From positions 124,001-188,000 of the forward strand of contig PTKZ01000001.1 in assembly GCA_002938205.1 (NCBI GenBank): a stretch of DNA of 64,000 nt, written 5' to 3'. A program made the position numbers and the translations under genes. The notes beneath the pieces were generated by a model. That model saw nothing but the letters and a program-made list of their open reading frames with translations, had not been told where the DNA came from and searched no databases. Source of the DNA: Alphaproteobacteria bacterium MarineAlpha5_Bin5. Its GTDB lineage: Bacteria > Pseudomonadota > Alphaproteobacteria > HIMB59 > GCA-002718135. Shown here piece by piece: positions 33,322-41,978 of the stretch. Position 1 is the first letter of the stretch, and every line of letters begins with the position of its first letter.

Positions 33322-34260
33322 TTAATTTGTCCTTGTCATTGTACATAGAATTTCAAAAGCTATTGTTGCACCTATATGTGAAGTCATATTATTTATATCA
33401 AATGGTGGTGAAACTTCTACGACATCTGCACCAATAAATTTAATTTTATTTAAAGCTCTTATAATTGTTTGCGATTCTCGAACAGTAAATCCTCCTACTT
33501 CAGGAGTGCCTGTTCCAGGAGCATAAGTACAATCTATACCATCAATATCAAAAGTTAAATATGTATGTATATCTCCAAGAACACTATAAATTTTATCTAT
33601 GACTTTATTAAATCCCATTTCATGAAAATCATCTATTGTTATAATAGTAACACCTTGTTCTTTTGCCCAATTTAAATCATCTGGATGGTACAATGATCCT
33701 CTAATACCAAGCATTACGTATTTTTTTGGGTCAATTAAGTTTTCTTCAATAGCTCTTCTGAAAGGTGTTCCATGAGTATATTTAAAACCACCAAAATATG
33801 TATCATATGTATCTGTATGAGAATCAAACTGGAACAACCCAACAGGTTTATTTTTTGCCAAAGCTCTTAATACAGGTAGACTAACTAAGTGGTCACCTCC
33901 AATTGAAATGGGTATAGTTTTTGAATTAAAAATTTCATTATAAAAATTCTCAATTTTTACTAATGAATCTTGCAAGTCAGCTGGATTTACTGGACAGTCA
34001 CCAATATCAGCTACATTAAATTTATCATATGGACTTTTTAATGAGGTTGGGTGATATAATCTTACTAAAGAAGATGAGTTTCTAATTTCTCTAGGACCAT
34101 GTCTTGCACCTGGTCTATTTGTAGTTCCTCCATCCCAAGGAACACCACAAATACAATAATCTAATTTATTCAAATCTTTTATAATAGGTAGACGAAAAAA
34201 AGTTGCTATATCAGCAAAACGCGGAGTCATCATACCTTCTAAAGGTTTTATTTGAGTCAT
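33322..34260 (-). CDS. Agmatinase/guanidinobutyrase-like ureohydrolase
   Basis: A 312-residue ureohydrolase with all metal motifs: GGDH near residue 121, FDSHTDTYD near 143 and TFDIDGIDCTYAPGTGTPEVGG near 236. The classical GTGTPE loop is intact, unlike in the ureohydrolase at 3891. The DSHTD form resembles guanidinobutyrase/guanidinopropionase-type enzymes more than arginases. It would release urea from agmatine, 4-guanidinobutyrate or a relative. No urease is in the window. It is divergent from the peroxiredoxin gene across 48 bp. Confidence 0.87.
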   Translation of the reverse strand: MTQIKPLEGMMTPRFADIATFFRLPIIKDLNKLDYCICGVPWDGGTTNRPGARHGPREIRNSSSLVRLYHPTSLKSPYDKFNVADIGDCPVNPADLQDSLVKIENFYNEIFNSKTIPISIGGDHLVSLPVLRALAKNKPVGLFQFDSHTDTYDTYFGGFKYTHGTPFRRAIEENLIDPKKYVMLGIRGSLYHPDDLNWAKEQGVTIITIDDFHEMGFNKVIDKIYSVLGDIHTYLTFDIDGIDCTYAPGTGTPEVGGFTVRESQTIIRALNKIKFIGADVVEVSPPFDINNMTSHIGATIAFEILCTMTRTN

Positions 34261-34308
34261 AATTTATTGTTATGATATAAAGAAATAGATTTTACAACAT
34301 TAATCATT

Positions 34309-34863
34309 ATGGAATATCAAAATTTATCTAAAGAATTGCCTGTTCCTGAGGATGATGGAGCTTGTAATCATCTTATGAATTCAATTTTACCAGATATTTC
34401 TTTGCCAAATCAGTATGGAAATTTATTAAAGATGAATCGTTCGGATACGTTCCGAATTGTTATATATTTTTTTCCTATGACTGGCAGACCTGATCGACCG
34501 CTTCCAAAAGATTGGAATCGTATACCTGGAGCTAGTGGATGCACCCTTCAAACAACCAGTATAAGAGATCATTACGATGAGATTGTAAGTCTAAATTCCG
34601 TTCCGATTGGAGTATCTACTCAGAGTTGTGAAGATTTAAAAGAAATGTCCGATCGTTTGTCTATACCATTTGACCTACTAAGTGATTCTAATCTTTTACT
34701 AAGAAACTCAATAAATCTTCCAACTTTCTCTATAGGGGAAAAGGTTTTTATTAAGAGAGTAACTTTAATTGTTGAAAAATCTACAATTAAAAAAGTTTTC
34801 TACCCTATCTTTCCACCACACAAACATATAAATGAACTTATAAAATGGTTAAAAACAAATTAA
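34309..34863 (+). CDS. Peroxiredoxin (AhpC/TSA family)
   Basis: A 184-residue thiol peroxidase. The peroxidatic Cys is C78 in RIPGASGCTLQT, with the following GVSTQSCEDLKEMSDRL segment and a further Cys at 107. It would reduce hydrogen peroxide and organic peroxides in the cytoplasm. The N-terminal 25 residues carry a C19 that could serve as an alternative resolving Cys. The 3' end overlaps the next gene by 19 nt. Confidence 0.85.
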   Translation: MEYQNLSKELPVPEDDGACNHLMNSILPDISLPNQYGNLLKMNRSDTFRIVIYFFPMTGRPDRPLPKDWNRIPGASGCTLQTTSIRDHYDEIVSLNSVPIGVSTQSCEDLKEMSDRLSIPFDLLSDSNLLLRNSINLPTFSIGEKVFIKRVTLIVEKSTIKKVFYPIFPPHKHINELIKWLKTN

Positions 34864-35180
34864 TAATTTTGCTATTTTCTTTATATACTTTTTTGCCCAA
34901 TTTTTTATTTGCAAATCCTAATTCTGATCAATGGCTGGATTCAGATAAAACTTATAAAGATTTAATTGAAGAGGGTTTTGAAGTCAAAGGATATGCAATG
35001 AACACTATAGAAACAGACAGTGGTTTAAAGTTACTTTTGTTTGTTACTGTATTACAAAATGAAAATGATATATATGAATGTCAAGAGTATCAGACTTTAG
35101 ATGGCAATATGGAAACACTCGATATGAGAATAGTTTGTAGACAGTTAGTACAACCTTATGAAAGAGGAATTGGAACTTAA
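34845..35180 (+). CDS. Small secreted protein of unknown function
   Basis: A 111-residue protein with a clear signal peptide (LIILLFSLYTFLPNFLFA, residues 6-23), likely cleaved after FLFA. The mature part is acidic and has two Cys (YECQEY near 87, IVCRQL near 103) that could form a disulfide in the periplasm. It overlaps the peroxiredoxin gene by 19 nt and converges with the Nudix gene with 4 nt of shared sequence. I do not recognise a family with confidence. Confidence 0.65.
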   Translation: MVKNKLIILLFSLYTFLPNFLFANPNSDQWLDSDKTYKDLIEEGFEVKGYAMNTIETDSGLKLLLFVTVLQNENDIYECQEYQTLDGNMETLDMRIVCRQLVQPYERGIGT

Positions 35181-35758
35181 CTTTTATAATAATTTAAAAA
35201 GAACCATTGTAAGGCAATCAAAGTTAATCCATTCTTTATAATATTATTATTCAACATTTTACGAACCTCGTTAACTTTAAAAGTTGAAACAAGTATATCT
35301 TCATTTTCACTTTTAAGGCCTTGAATTCTTTTGCCTTTAAACGATTTAACTTCACCTAAAAAAAGATGATAATAAGATTCAGATGAACCTGGTGCAGGGA
35401 AATAACTTAGTATTGGAGTTGCTTTTATTACGTCGCATCCAGTTTCTTCTTTACATTCTCTAACCGCGGTATCCAATGGTTCTTCCTCATCACCTATAAT
35501 ACCTGCTACAATTTCATATAGGTAACTTTCATTGTGCCTAGATAATATTCCAGCTCTGAATTGTTGAATTAATATAATTTCATCTTTAATTGGATCATAG
35601 GGAAGAAGTGTTGAGACATGACCACCTCCAAATATTTCTCTTTGAATACTATTACTCCAAGTGCCATCATGTTTTTTATGAACAAATTCAATTTTGCTCA
35701 TCTCAAAAAAACCTTTGTGAATATTATTTTTGCTAATAATTTTATATCTTGGCTTCAT
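35177..35758 (-). CDS. Nudix hydrolase (ADP-ribose pyrophosphatase-like)
   Basis: A 193-residue Nudix enzyme. The box reads from GIIGDEEEPLDTAVRE to CKEETGCDV (residues about 86-110) and contains the REx2EExG core. Upstream HVSTLLPYDPIKDEIILIQQ and the later SYFPAPGSSES match ADP-ribose pyrophosphatases (NudF-like). It would hydrolyse ADP-ribose or related nucleotide sugars. Confidence 0.88.
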   Translation of the reverse strand: MKPRYKIISKNNIHKGFFEMSKIEFVHKKHDGTWSNSIQREIFGGGHVSTLLPYDPIKDEIILIQQFRAGILSRHNESYLYEIVAGIIGDEEEPLDTAVRECKEETGCDVIKATPILSYFPAPGSSESYYHLFLGEVKSFKGKRIQGLKSENEDILVSTFKVNEVRKMLNNNIIKNGLTLIALQWFFLNYYKS

Positions 35759-35801
35759 TCTAATTTGATAATATCTTAATTAACTATATATTGGAATCAC
35801 T

Positions 35802-36260
35802 ATGGCAAAAGCATTATTTGGAGCTGGTTGTTTTTGGGGTGTGGAAGAATACTTTAAACAAATTAAAGGTATTACTAATACAAAAGTTGGTTACTCTGGA
35901 GGTAATACTGAAAATCCAACATATGAAAGTGTTTGTTATGGTAATACAGAACATGCAGAAGTAATATTTTTAGAATTTAATGAAAACATTATATCGTATA
36001 AAAATTTAGTAGAATATTTTTGGCAATGTCATGATCCAACTACATTAAATAGACAAGGTCCAGATGTAGGAAGACAATATAGATCGTCAATTTTTTATTT
36101 TTCTGAAGAACAAAAGAATATTGCCGAAAAATCAAAGAAGGAGAATCAAAAAAATTTTAATAATAAAATTGTGACTGAAATTAAAGAGGCGGGTAAATTT
36201 TTTTTAGCAGAAGAATATCATCAGAATTATATTCAAAAAAATAAGATATTAAGTGTCTAG
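35802..36260 (+). CDS. msrA: Peptide-methionine (S)-S-oxide reductase
   Basis: A 152-residue MsrA, which repairs methionine S-sulfoxide. The active-site motif GAGCFWGVEEYF places the nucleophile at C10. YSGGNTENPTYESVC and FWQCHDPTTLNRQGPDVG are classic family segments. The protein is near the minimum length of the family and seems to lack the C-terminal recycling cysteines. A small membrane-protein gene overlaps its end by 8 nt. Confidence 0.95.
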   Translation: MAKALFGAGCFWGVEEYFKQIKGITNTKVGYSGGNTENPTYESVCYGNTEHAEVIFLEFNENIISYKNLVEYFWQCHDPTTLNRQGPDVGRQYRSSIFYFSEEQKNIAEKSKKENQKNFNNKIVTEIKEAGKFFLAEEYHQNYIQKNKILSV

Positions 36261-36450
36261 TGATTTTTATTACGCTTTCTTAATAAGTTGGTTAATTCTT
36301 ATTGTTTTTTGGTCGATTGTGATCATATTTATTTATTTAAGAAAACCACCTAATTCTAAATTATCTTTTAAAATAGTATTATTTTCCTTTGGATTATTTT
36401 TATTAACTTTGTTATTTATAACTATATTTAGAAACTCCGATTCGTTTTAA
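36253..36450 (+). CDS. Small two-helix membrane protein of unknown function
   Basis: A 65-residue ORF starting at GTG, overlapping msrA by 8 nt. It has two hydrophobic stretches (about residues 7-28 and 42-60) separated by a short basic loop (LRKPPNSK), a plausible hairpin membrane protein. No family recognised. Lack of a strong ribosome site leaves some doubt that it is translated. Confidence 0.45.
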   Translation: MSSDFYYAFLISWLILIVFWSIVIIFIYLRKPPNSKLSFKIVLFSFGLFLLTLLFITIFRNSDSF

Positions 36451-36621
36451 CATAGCAAAATAACTTACTTTAAATCTATATATAGTAGTTAGTTGATTAA
36501 ATAGTACTAAGATATTGGGATATAACGATTTTTTATTAATTTTTATTGAATACTCTAACATTGACACATATAACCTATTTGTTTTTAAAAAAGGTTTTCA
36601 ATCAAATTTAGGGGTAAAGAA

Positions 36622-36846
36622 ATGTCGATTATTAAGAATTATTTTAAACAAAATAGAGTAACACATAGTTTTTCTAGTTGCCAATGGCCGATTGGCGATC
36701 CACAGGAAAAAGATTTTCATTTCTGTGAGCTGGATACAGTAGCGGGAAAACCATATTGCAAAGAGCATTGTGATGTGGCCTATATTGATGAAAGAGAGCT
36801 TAAAAAAGAAAAAGAAGCTCAAAAAAATCGTCGTATTGCTGCTTAA
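36622..36846 (+). CDS. GcrA C-terminal-domain-like small protein
   Basis: A 74-residue protein matching only the C-terminal Cys/His module of GcrA-family cell-cycle regulators: CQWPIGDPQEKDFHFC near residues 20-35, then GKPYCKEHCDVAY near 42-54, followed by a Lys/Glu/Arg-rich tail. Full GcrA is about 170 residues and begins with a DNA-binding helix-turn-helix, absent here. The C-terminal part of GcrA contacts sigma70, so this could act on RNA polymerase without its own DNA specificity. It is followed by a clear terminator and is probably a single-gene transcript. Confidence 0.8.
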   Translation: MSIIKNYFKQNRVTHSFSSCQWPIGDPQEKDFHFCELDTVAGKPYCKEHCDVAYIDERELKKEKEAQKNRRIAA

Positions 36847-36866
36847 TTAAAAAATTCATTAACATT

Positions 36867-36897
36867 AAAGGCTATATTGATTCATATAGCCTTTTTC
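36867..36897 (+). terminator. Intrinsic terminator after the GcrA-like gene
   Basis: A perfect 11-bp stem, AAAGGCTATAT (36867-36877) with ATATAGCCTTT (36884-36894), has a 6-nt loop and runs into a T tract. Confidence 0.88.
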
Positions 36898-36949
36898 ATT
36901 TTATTGACTTTATTATTCATTTTCTTAAAATAATGAAAGTAAACAAATT

Positions 36950-38134
36950 ATGCTTTTTTCTGTTTTAAAAAATATTAAATTGAATGGTAGTCTTGAAATA
37001 ATAGATTCAAAAAATTGCATTCATAAATTTGGATCAAATAATCCAACAGTAAGAATAAAATTTACCAACAAATCAATTGAAAAGAAACTTTTTCGAAATC
37101 CTGGCCTATATTTTGGCGAAGGTTATATGAACAAAGAGATAATAATTAAAAAGGGATCCATAGAACAATTGGTTGATTTAGTTACTTCCTGCTACGATGA
37201 TTTTATTAAACATAATAAGATATATAAATATTATGAAAAATTTTCTTCGTTCTTCAAAACGTTCCAACAATTAAATGAATTTGTTAATTCCAAGAAAAAT
37301 GTTGCTCATCATTATGACTTAAATGAAGAATTATACCGTTTATTTTTAGATAAAGATATGCAGTATTCTTGTGCTTATTATCATAATCAAAACATAGGTT
37401 TAGAACAGGCTCAAATTGATAAAAAAAATCACATAATTAATAAGCTGCAAATTTCTGAAAATATGAAAGTCTTAGATATAGGTTGTGGGTGGGGAGGAAT
37501 GGCAATAGAAATAGCAAAAAAAACAGGAGCTAATGTAAAAGGTATAACACTTTCAAAGAACCAAATGCTAACAGCTTCTAAAAGAGCAAAAGAAGAAGGT
37601 TTATCTGATAGAGTGAAATTTCAATTACAAGACTATAGAAATGAAACTGATCAATATGATCGAATTGTTTCTGTTGGAATGTTTGAGCATGTTGGAGTTA
37701 AATATTTTAAAACTTTTTTTAAGAAAACTTATGATTTACTAAATGATAGTGGTGTTTTCTTATTACACACAATAGGTCAGAGAGGAGTTCCGACTGCAAC
37801 TAGTCCTTGGATAAGAAAATATATTTTTCCAGGAGGCTATATTCCTTCATTATCTGATATTATTAAAGATTGTGAAAAATTAAATATCAATATAACTGAT
37901 ATAGAAGTATTACGACTGCATTATGCACACACACTTGCTGATTGGTATAATAATGTTAAAAAAAATAAAGATAAAATTATACAGATGTTTGATGAGCGTT
38001 TTTTTCGCATGTGGGAATTTTATTTATTAGCAAGTAAATATTCTTTTATTAATATGGGTAATGTAGTTTTTCAGATTCAAATTGCAAAAAATATACAAAA
38101 TTTGCCTTTAACAAGAAATTATATTTATAATTGA
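36950..38134 (+). CDS. cfa: Cyclopropane-fatty-acyl-phospholipid synthase family methyltransferase
   Basis: A 394-residue SAM-dependent enzyme that adds a methylene to unsaturated acyl chains of membrane lipids. HHYDLNEELYRLFLDKDMQY near 119 is the family entry motif, VLDIGCGWGGMAIEIAK near 176 binds SAM, and SVGMFEHVG near 241 lies at the active site. The N-terminal 110 residues form the lipid-binding part. A related lipid-methylating activity cannot be excluded. Confidence 0.92.
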   Translation: MLFSVLKNIKLNGSLEIIDSKNCIHKFGSNNPTVRIKFTNKSIEKKLFRNPGLYFGEGYMNKEIIIKKGSIEQLVDLVTSCYDDFIKHNKIYKYYEKFSSFFKTFQQLNEFVNSKKNVAHHYDLNEELYRLFLDKDMQYSCAYYHNQNIGLEQAQIDKKNHIINKLQISENMKVLDIGCGWGGMAIEIAKKTGANVKGITLSKNQMLTASKRAKEEGLSDRVKFQLQDYRNETDQYDRIVSVGMFEHVGVKYFKTFFKKTYDLLNDSGVFLLHTIGQRGVPTATSPWIRKYIFPGGYIPSLSDIIKDCEKLNINITDIEVLRLHYAHTLADWYNNVKKNKDKIIQMFDERFFRMWEFYLLASKYSFINMGNVVFQIQIAKNIQNLPLTRNYIYN

Positions 38135-38190
38135 CATAATTTTTATATAATTATTTTGCTAAACATCTTATAAATTGTATAACTCATATT

Positions 38191-39231
38191 ATGCAGCAAA
38201 GTTTAAATCATTATATTTTAAGAGCAGGTTTGTTTTTAGCAATAATATTTATTGTGATAGTTTTAATTTATCCTGTTTTACAATCTGCATTTTTATCGAA
38301 TATTTTTATAAATATTATAATTTTAGGAGCTTTAGCACTTGGTATAATATTTAATTTATTTAAGTTAAATCAATTAAGTGTAGATTATAGTTCATTAGTC
38401 AATTTTGATATTAGTAAATCTCCAAAATCATTTGTTAATTCTAAAGGAAATTTAAAAAATATAATTTCAGATATGAAACAATTAGAGGGTCGTTTTGTTT
38501 TTAAAAGTTCATCAGTTAATAGATTAATAGAAAATAGCGATATGACACTATCAAATATACGTGAAACTTCTAGATACTTAGTGGGGTTGTTAGTTTTTCT
38601 AGGACTGCTTGGTACATTTTGGGGGTTATTAAAAACAATAGGATCTGTTGGGAATGTTATAAGCGGCTTAGGTATAGATGATACAAATGTAGCAGGTTTT
38701 TTTAATTCTTTGAAAGATGGTTTAAATGCGCCACTTCAAGGAATGAGCATTGCTTTTAGTAGTTCCCTTTTAGGTTTAGCAGGATCTTTGATTTTAGGTT
38801 TTATGGATATTAACTTAGGTCAAGCACAAAATAAATTTAGTCAATTTTTTGAAAAGATTTTAAATAAAAATTCAATACCAGATATTCTTAATCAGTCATC
38901 TTCAGATAATATTACAGCAACAGCAATTCAAAAAATTTATGATAATTTAGACAATATAGTATTTGCTCTTAAAGAAACTAGTCAAAATCAGAATCAAATC
39001 TATTCTCACCTTAAGGAAATTAATAAACAAATTAAACAAATCAATAATAATTCTGTAGATTTAGATAAAAAATTATCAAATTTCCTTTCCACACAACTTA
39101 ATATACAAACAAGCATTCTGCAACTTGTTGAACAACTTAATAAAAATGGTTTATTTGATAAAAAAACAAAAAAATTATTTGAGAATTTAGATAAAGGCAT
39201 AAATCATCTTATTTCTAAGAAAAAAAAATAA
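38191..39231 (+). CDS. MotA/TolQ/ExbB-like proton-channel protein
   Basis: A 346-residue membrane protein with two N-terminal helices (about 10-60) and a second pair around residues 126-215. The second region contains SRYLVGLLVFLGLLGTFWGL and LQGMSIAFSSSLLGLAGSL, typical of the TolQ/ExbB/MotA channel core. The C-terminus is coiled-coil-like. It is paired, 3 nt apart, with an OmpA-domain protein, as in alphaproteobacterial envelope motor pairs outside flagellar loci. No flagellar genes are nearby, so a role in envelope energisation or peptidoglycan linkage is more likely than motility. Confidence 0.85.
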   Translation: MQQSLNHYILRAGLFLAIIFIVIVLIYPVLQSAFLSNIFINIIILGALALGIIFNLFKLNQLSVDYSSLVNFDISKSPKSFVNSKGNLKNIISDMKQLEGRFVFKSSSVNRLIENSDMTLSNIRETSRYLVGLLVFLGLLGTFWGLLKTIGSVGNVISGLGIDDTNVAGFFNSLKDGLNAPLQGMSIAFSSSLLGLAGSLILGFMDINLGQAQNKFSQFFEKILNKNSIPDILNQSSSDNITATAIQKIYDNLDNIVFALKETSQNQNQIYSHLKEINKQIKQINNNSVDLDKKLSNFLSTQLNIQTSILQLVEQLNKNGLFDKKTKKLFENLDKGINHLISKKKK

Positions 39232-39234
39232 ATA

Positions 39235-41358
39235 ATGGTATCTCGGTCTTTAAGAAATAGACTTGGCGAATCAACAAATATTTGGCCAGGATTTGTTGAT
39301 GTTTTAGCAACATTGCTAATAGTTATAATATTTGTTTTAATGGTTTTTACTGTATCCCAAATATATTTAAGTGATGCGATTTCAGGAAGAGATAAAGCTC
39401 TTCAAGATTTACGTAACCAGATTGATCAATTATCAAAAATTTTAACTGTTGAGATATCGGAAAAAGAAGATGCTTTATCAAGTTTATCTCAAACTCAATC
39501 TGAATTAGGAATGACAAAAAAAAATCTTGAATCTCAAAGACTTTTAAGCGATGAACTGCAAACAGATATATCAAAAAAACGTTCTGAATTATTTGTACAA
39601 GAACAAAACATATTGGCATTATCTGAACAAATTACAAAGCTTTTAAATGAATTAAGAATAGTTTCAAATGCATTAGAAACTTATGAAGGCATTGATAATG
39701 CCGCATTAGTTACAGAAGGACTAGGTGAAAGAATAAATAAAGCTTTAGCAACTCGTATTGATCAACTCAAGTCCTTAAATCTCAAGTTAGATGAAACAAA
39801 TCAAAAATTAGCTGTAAGTGAAAGTAATTTGAAACAAAAAGTAACTGAACTTAATATCTTGAATGATAAATTGACACAAAATGAAAGTGAATTAGAATTA
39901 AAAATTAAAGAATTAAATGTCTTGAATGATAAATTGACACAAAATGAAAGTGAATTAGAATTAAAAATTAAAGAATTAAATGTCTTGAATGATAAATTGA
40001 CACAAAATGAAAGTGAATTAGAATTAAAAATTACAGAATTAAATGTCTTGAATGATAAATTGACACAAAATGAAAGTGAATTAGAATTAAAAATTACAGA
40101 ATTAAATGTCTTGAATGATAAATTGACACAAAATGAAAGTGAATTAGAATTAAAAATTACAGAATTAAATGAAAAAAATAATGACTTACTAGCAATTAAT
40201 CAAAGTTTAGGAATAGAAGATGGTGATTTAGCGGCTCAGTTAAATGCGATTCAAAATAAAAATGATGAATTGTTGCAATTAAACAATAATTTATTGGAAT
40301 CAAAAAAAGAAACAGAAATAACTCTTCAGTTATTAGAAAAAGTAAATACTGAACTAACTTTACGAGATGAAGAACTGCAAAACCAAATTTTGCAGTATAA
40401 AGAGCTAATGAGTGATTTATTAGCAATTAATGATACTTTGGGATTAAATGATGTAACTCTACAAGAACAGCTTGACGCAATAAGATTCAAGAATCAAGAA
40501 TTGGTTAGATTAAATGAAAATCTAATTGAAAAAGATAGCACTATATTTGACTTAAGAGGGAAAATTATAGAATTGAATGATATTCTATCAATTTCAGAAG
40601 AACAACAGTTAGCTCAAAAATCACAAATACTAACACTGAAAAAAAATATTCAATCTTTAGAGGATTCAAGCAAAAATGAAAAAGAAATATCCTCTAAACA
40701 ACTTCAGGAAATGGAAATGCGCGCATCCCTAACCCTTGAACAAGTGGCTAGTCTTACTGATGAAATTGATAAGTTAAAAAATGAAATTTTAACTTTAAAT
40801 CGTGCCTTATTATCCAGTGAGAAAGAAACTGCTTCGAAAAATTTAGAAATTGAAGCTTTAGGAGAAAGATTAAACAAAGCACTTACATCGCAAATATTTG
40901 AATTACAAAAATATAGATCTGAATTTTTTGGAAAATTGCAATCTTTACTAGGGGACCGTGAAGACATCAAGGTTGTCGGAGATAGATTTATTTTTCAATC
41001 TGAATTATTATTTGATTCAGCTTCTGCAAATCTTCAGAAAATTGGAAAAGAAAAATTGAAAGAAATTGGAATCACTTTAAAAGAAACTACTAGTAAAATA
41101 CCAACAGATATTGATTGGATTATTCAAGTAGAAGGTCATACGGATAAAAGACCTATCAATACCACTCTATATCCATCAAATTGGGAACTGTCTTCTGCAA
41201 GAGCTAACTCAGTTTTGAAATTATTATTAGATTTAGGATTTGAGCCTAATAGATTAGCAGCAGCTGGCTATGGAGAGTTTTATCCAATAAGTAATGGTGA
41301 TACAGAAAGGGATTTCCAGCAAAATAGAAGAATAGAATTGAAATTAACTTCAAGATAA
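39235..41358 (+). CDS. MotB/OmpA-type peptidoglycan-binding protein with long repeat-containing coiled coil
   Basis: A 707-residue protein partner of the channel subunit. A single membrane helix (VDVLATLLIVIIFVLMVF, about 22-39) is followed by about 500 residues of predicted coiled coil and a C-terminal OmpA domain (VEGHTDKRP, YPSNWELSSARANSVL, GDTERDFQQNRRIELKL). The segment before it, GDREDIKVVGDRFIFQSELL, is typical of this alphaproteobacterial family. The coiled coil contains five near-identical 21-residue repeats (about 209-312) and degenerate longer repeats. It would span the periplasm and bind peptidoglycan. Repeat number may set its reach. Confidence 0.88.
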   Translation: MVSRSLRNRLGESTNIWPGFVDVLATLLIVIIFVLMVFTVSQIYLSDAISGRDKALQDLRNQIDQLSKILTVEISEKEDALSSLSQTQSELGMTKKNLESQRLLSDELQTDISKKRSELFVQEQNILALSEQITKLLNELRIVSNALETYEGIDNAALVTEGLGERINKALATRIDQLKSLNLKLDETNQKLAVSESNLKQKVTELNILNDKLTQNESELELKIKELNVLNDKLTQNESELELKIKELNVLNDKLTQNESELELKITELNVLNDKLTQNESELELKITELNVLNDKLTQNESELELKITELNEKNNDLLAINQSLGIEDGDLAAQLNAIQNKNDELLQLNNNLLESKKETEITLQLLEKVNTELTLRDEELQNQILQYKELMSDLLAINDTLGLNDVTLQEQLDAIRFKNQELVRLNENLIEKDSTIFDLRGKIIELNDILSISEEQQLAQKSQILTLKKNIQSLEDSSKNEKEISSKQLQEMEMRASLTLEQVASLTDEIDKLKNEILTLNRALLSSEKETASKNLEIEALGERLNKALTSQIFELQKYRSEFFGKLQSLLGDREDIKVVGDRFIFQSELLFDSASANLQKIGKEKLKEIGITLKETTSKIPTDIDWIIQVEGHTDKRPINTTLYPSNWELSSARANSVLKLLLDLGFEPNRLAAAGYGEFYPISNGDTERDFQQNRRIELKLTSR
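39859..40170 (+). repeat. In-frame 63-bp tandem repeat, five copies
   Basis: Copies begin at 39859, 39922, 39985, 40048 and 40111, each 63 bp (21 codons, unit starting LNDKLTQNESELELKI). They are almost identical at the DNA level. The main difference is a Lys/Thr codon (AAA/ACA) that separates early from late copies, indicating recent duplication. Because the unit is a multiple of three, copy-number changes would keep the frame. Confidence 0.95.
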
Positions 41359-41399
41359 CTGCCTTAAATTGAACATAAAGTTTCCTTAATTTATAAATT

Positions 41400-41903
41400 A
41401 TGAAAACTATACTCATATTAATTGGCATATTAATATTTTCTAGCAAAATTTTTGCAGCTTGTGATGATCAGCCAAAAAATGAAGTAGATTGGACAAATTG
41501 CAATTTTGTAGAAAATTTAGATTTAAAAGGTGTAGGCTTAGCAAAAGCTGAAATGTCAGGAGTCAATCTTTCTTTAGCAAATCTTGAAAAATCGCAACTA
41601 AATAATTCTAATCTTTCAGTAGGGAATTTCATTTTTTCTAACTTTAGTAATTCAAATTTATATGCATCTAACTTACAAGGAGCTAACTGCAATAACGCTA
41701 ATTTTGAAAATGCAAATTTAGCAAAGGTGAATTTTGAGGGTGCAAATTTATTTGCATCTTCCTTTAAAGGGGCTAATTTATTTGAAGCTAATTTTTTGGG
41801 GGCAAACATTTCTGGAGCTATTTTTGAAGAGGCTAATTTATCAGGTGCTATTTGGGTAGATGGTAAAAAATGTGCCCTTGGATCAATAGGTACTTGTAAT
41901 TAA
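41400..41903 (+). CDS. Secreted pentapeptide-repeat protein
   Basis: A 167-residue protein with a signal peptide (about 1-20, ending SSKIFA) and then repeated A(N/D)Lxx units from residue 40 on (ANLEKSQLNNSNLS, GANLFEANFLGANISGA), which fold as a right-handed square helix. Four Cys, two at each end (CDDQPKNEVDWTNC and CALGSIGTC), probably form disulfides that cap the helix in the periplasm. Function of such proteins is varied and not predictable here. Confidence 0.85.
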   Translation: MKTILILIGILIFSSKIFAACDDQPKNEVDWTNCNFVENLDLKGVGLAKAEMSGVNLSLANLEKSQLNNSNLSVGNFIFSNFSNSNLYASNLQGANCNNANFENANLAKVNFEGANLFASSFKGANLFEANFLGANISGAIFEEANLSGAIWVDGKKCALGSIGTCN

Positions 41904-41978
41904 TTTTTAAATCTTTAAATTTTTAGAATATTCTAATTTACTTTTTATAACTTTTATTACAGATACTTATTTGATTTT

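Noticed and set aside
36598-36822. 74-codon ORF antisense to the GcrA-like gene
   Set aside because: The plus-strand protein has conserved Cys/His motifs and a following terminator; the antisense product has neither.
38131-38151. TTGACA and TATAAT before the MotA/TolQ-like gene as a promoter pair
   Set aside because: Both hexamers are perfect but only 9 bp apart, too close to work together; either may be part of another promoter that I cannot define.
39859-40170. Possible CRISPR array (regular 63-bp spacing)
   Set aside because: The whole unit is repeated with no unique spacers, and it stays in frame within a coiled-coil protein.
41468-41809. 113-codon ORF antisense to the pentapeptide-repeat gene
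   Set aside because: Its regular KLAPFK-like pattern is the mirror of the pentapeptide repeats on the real strand, not an independent protein.
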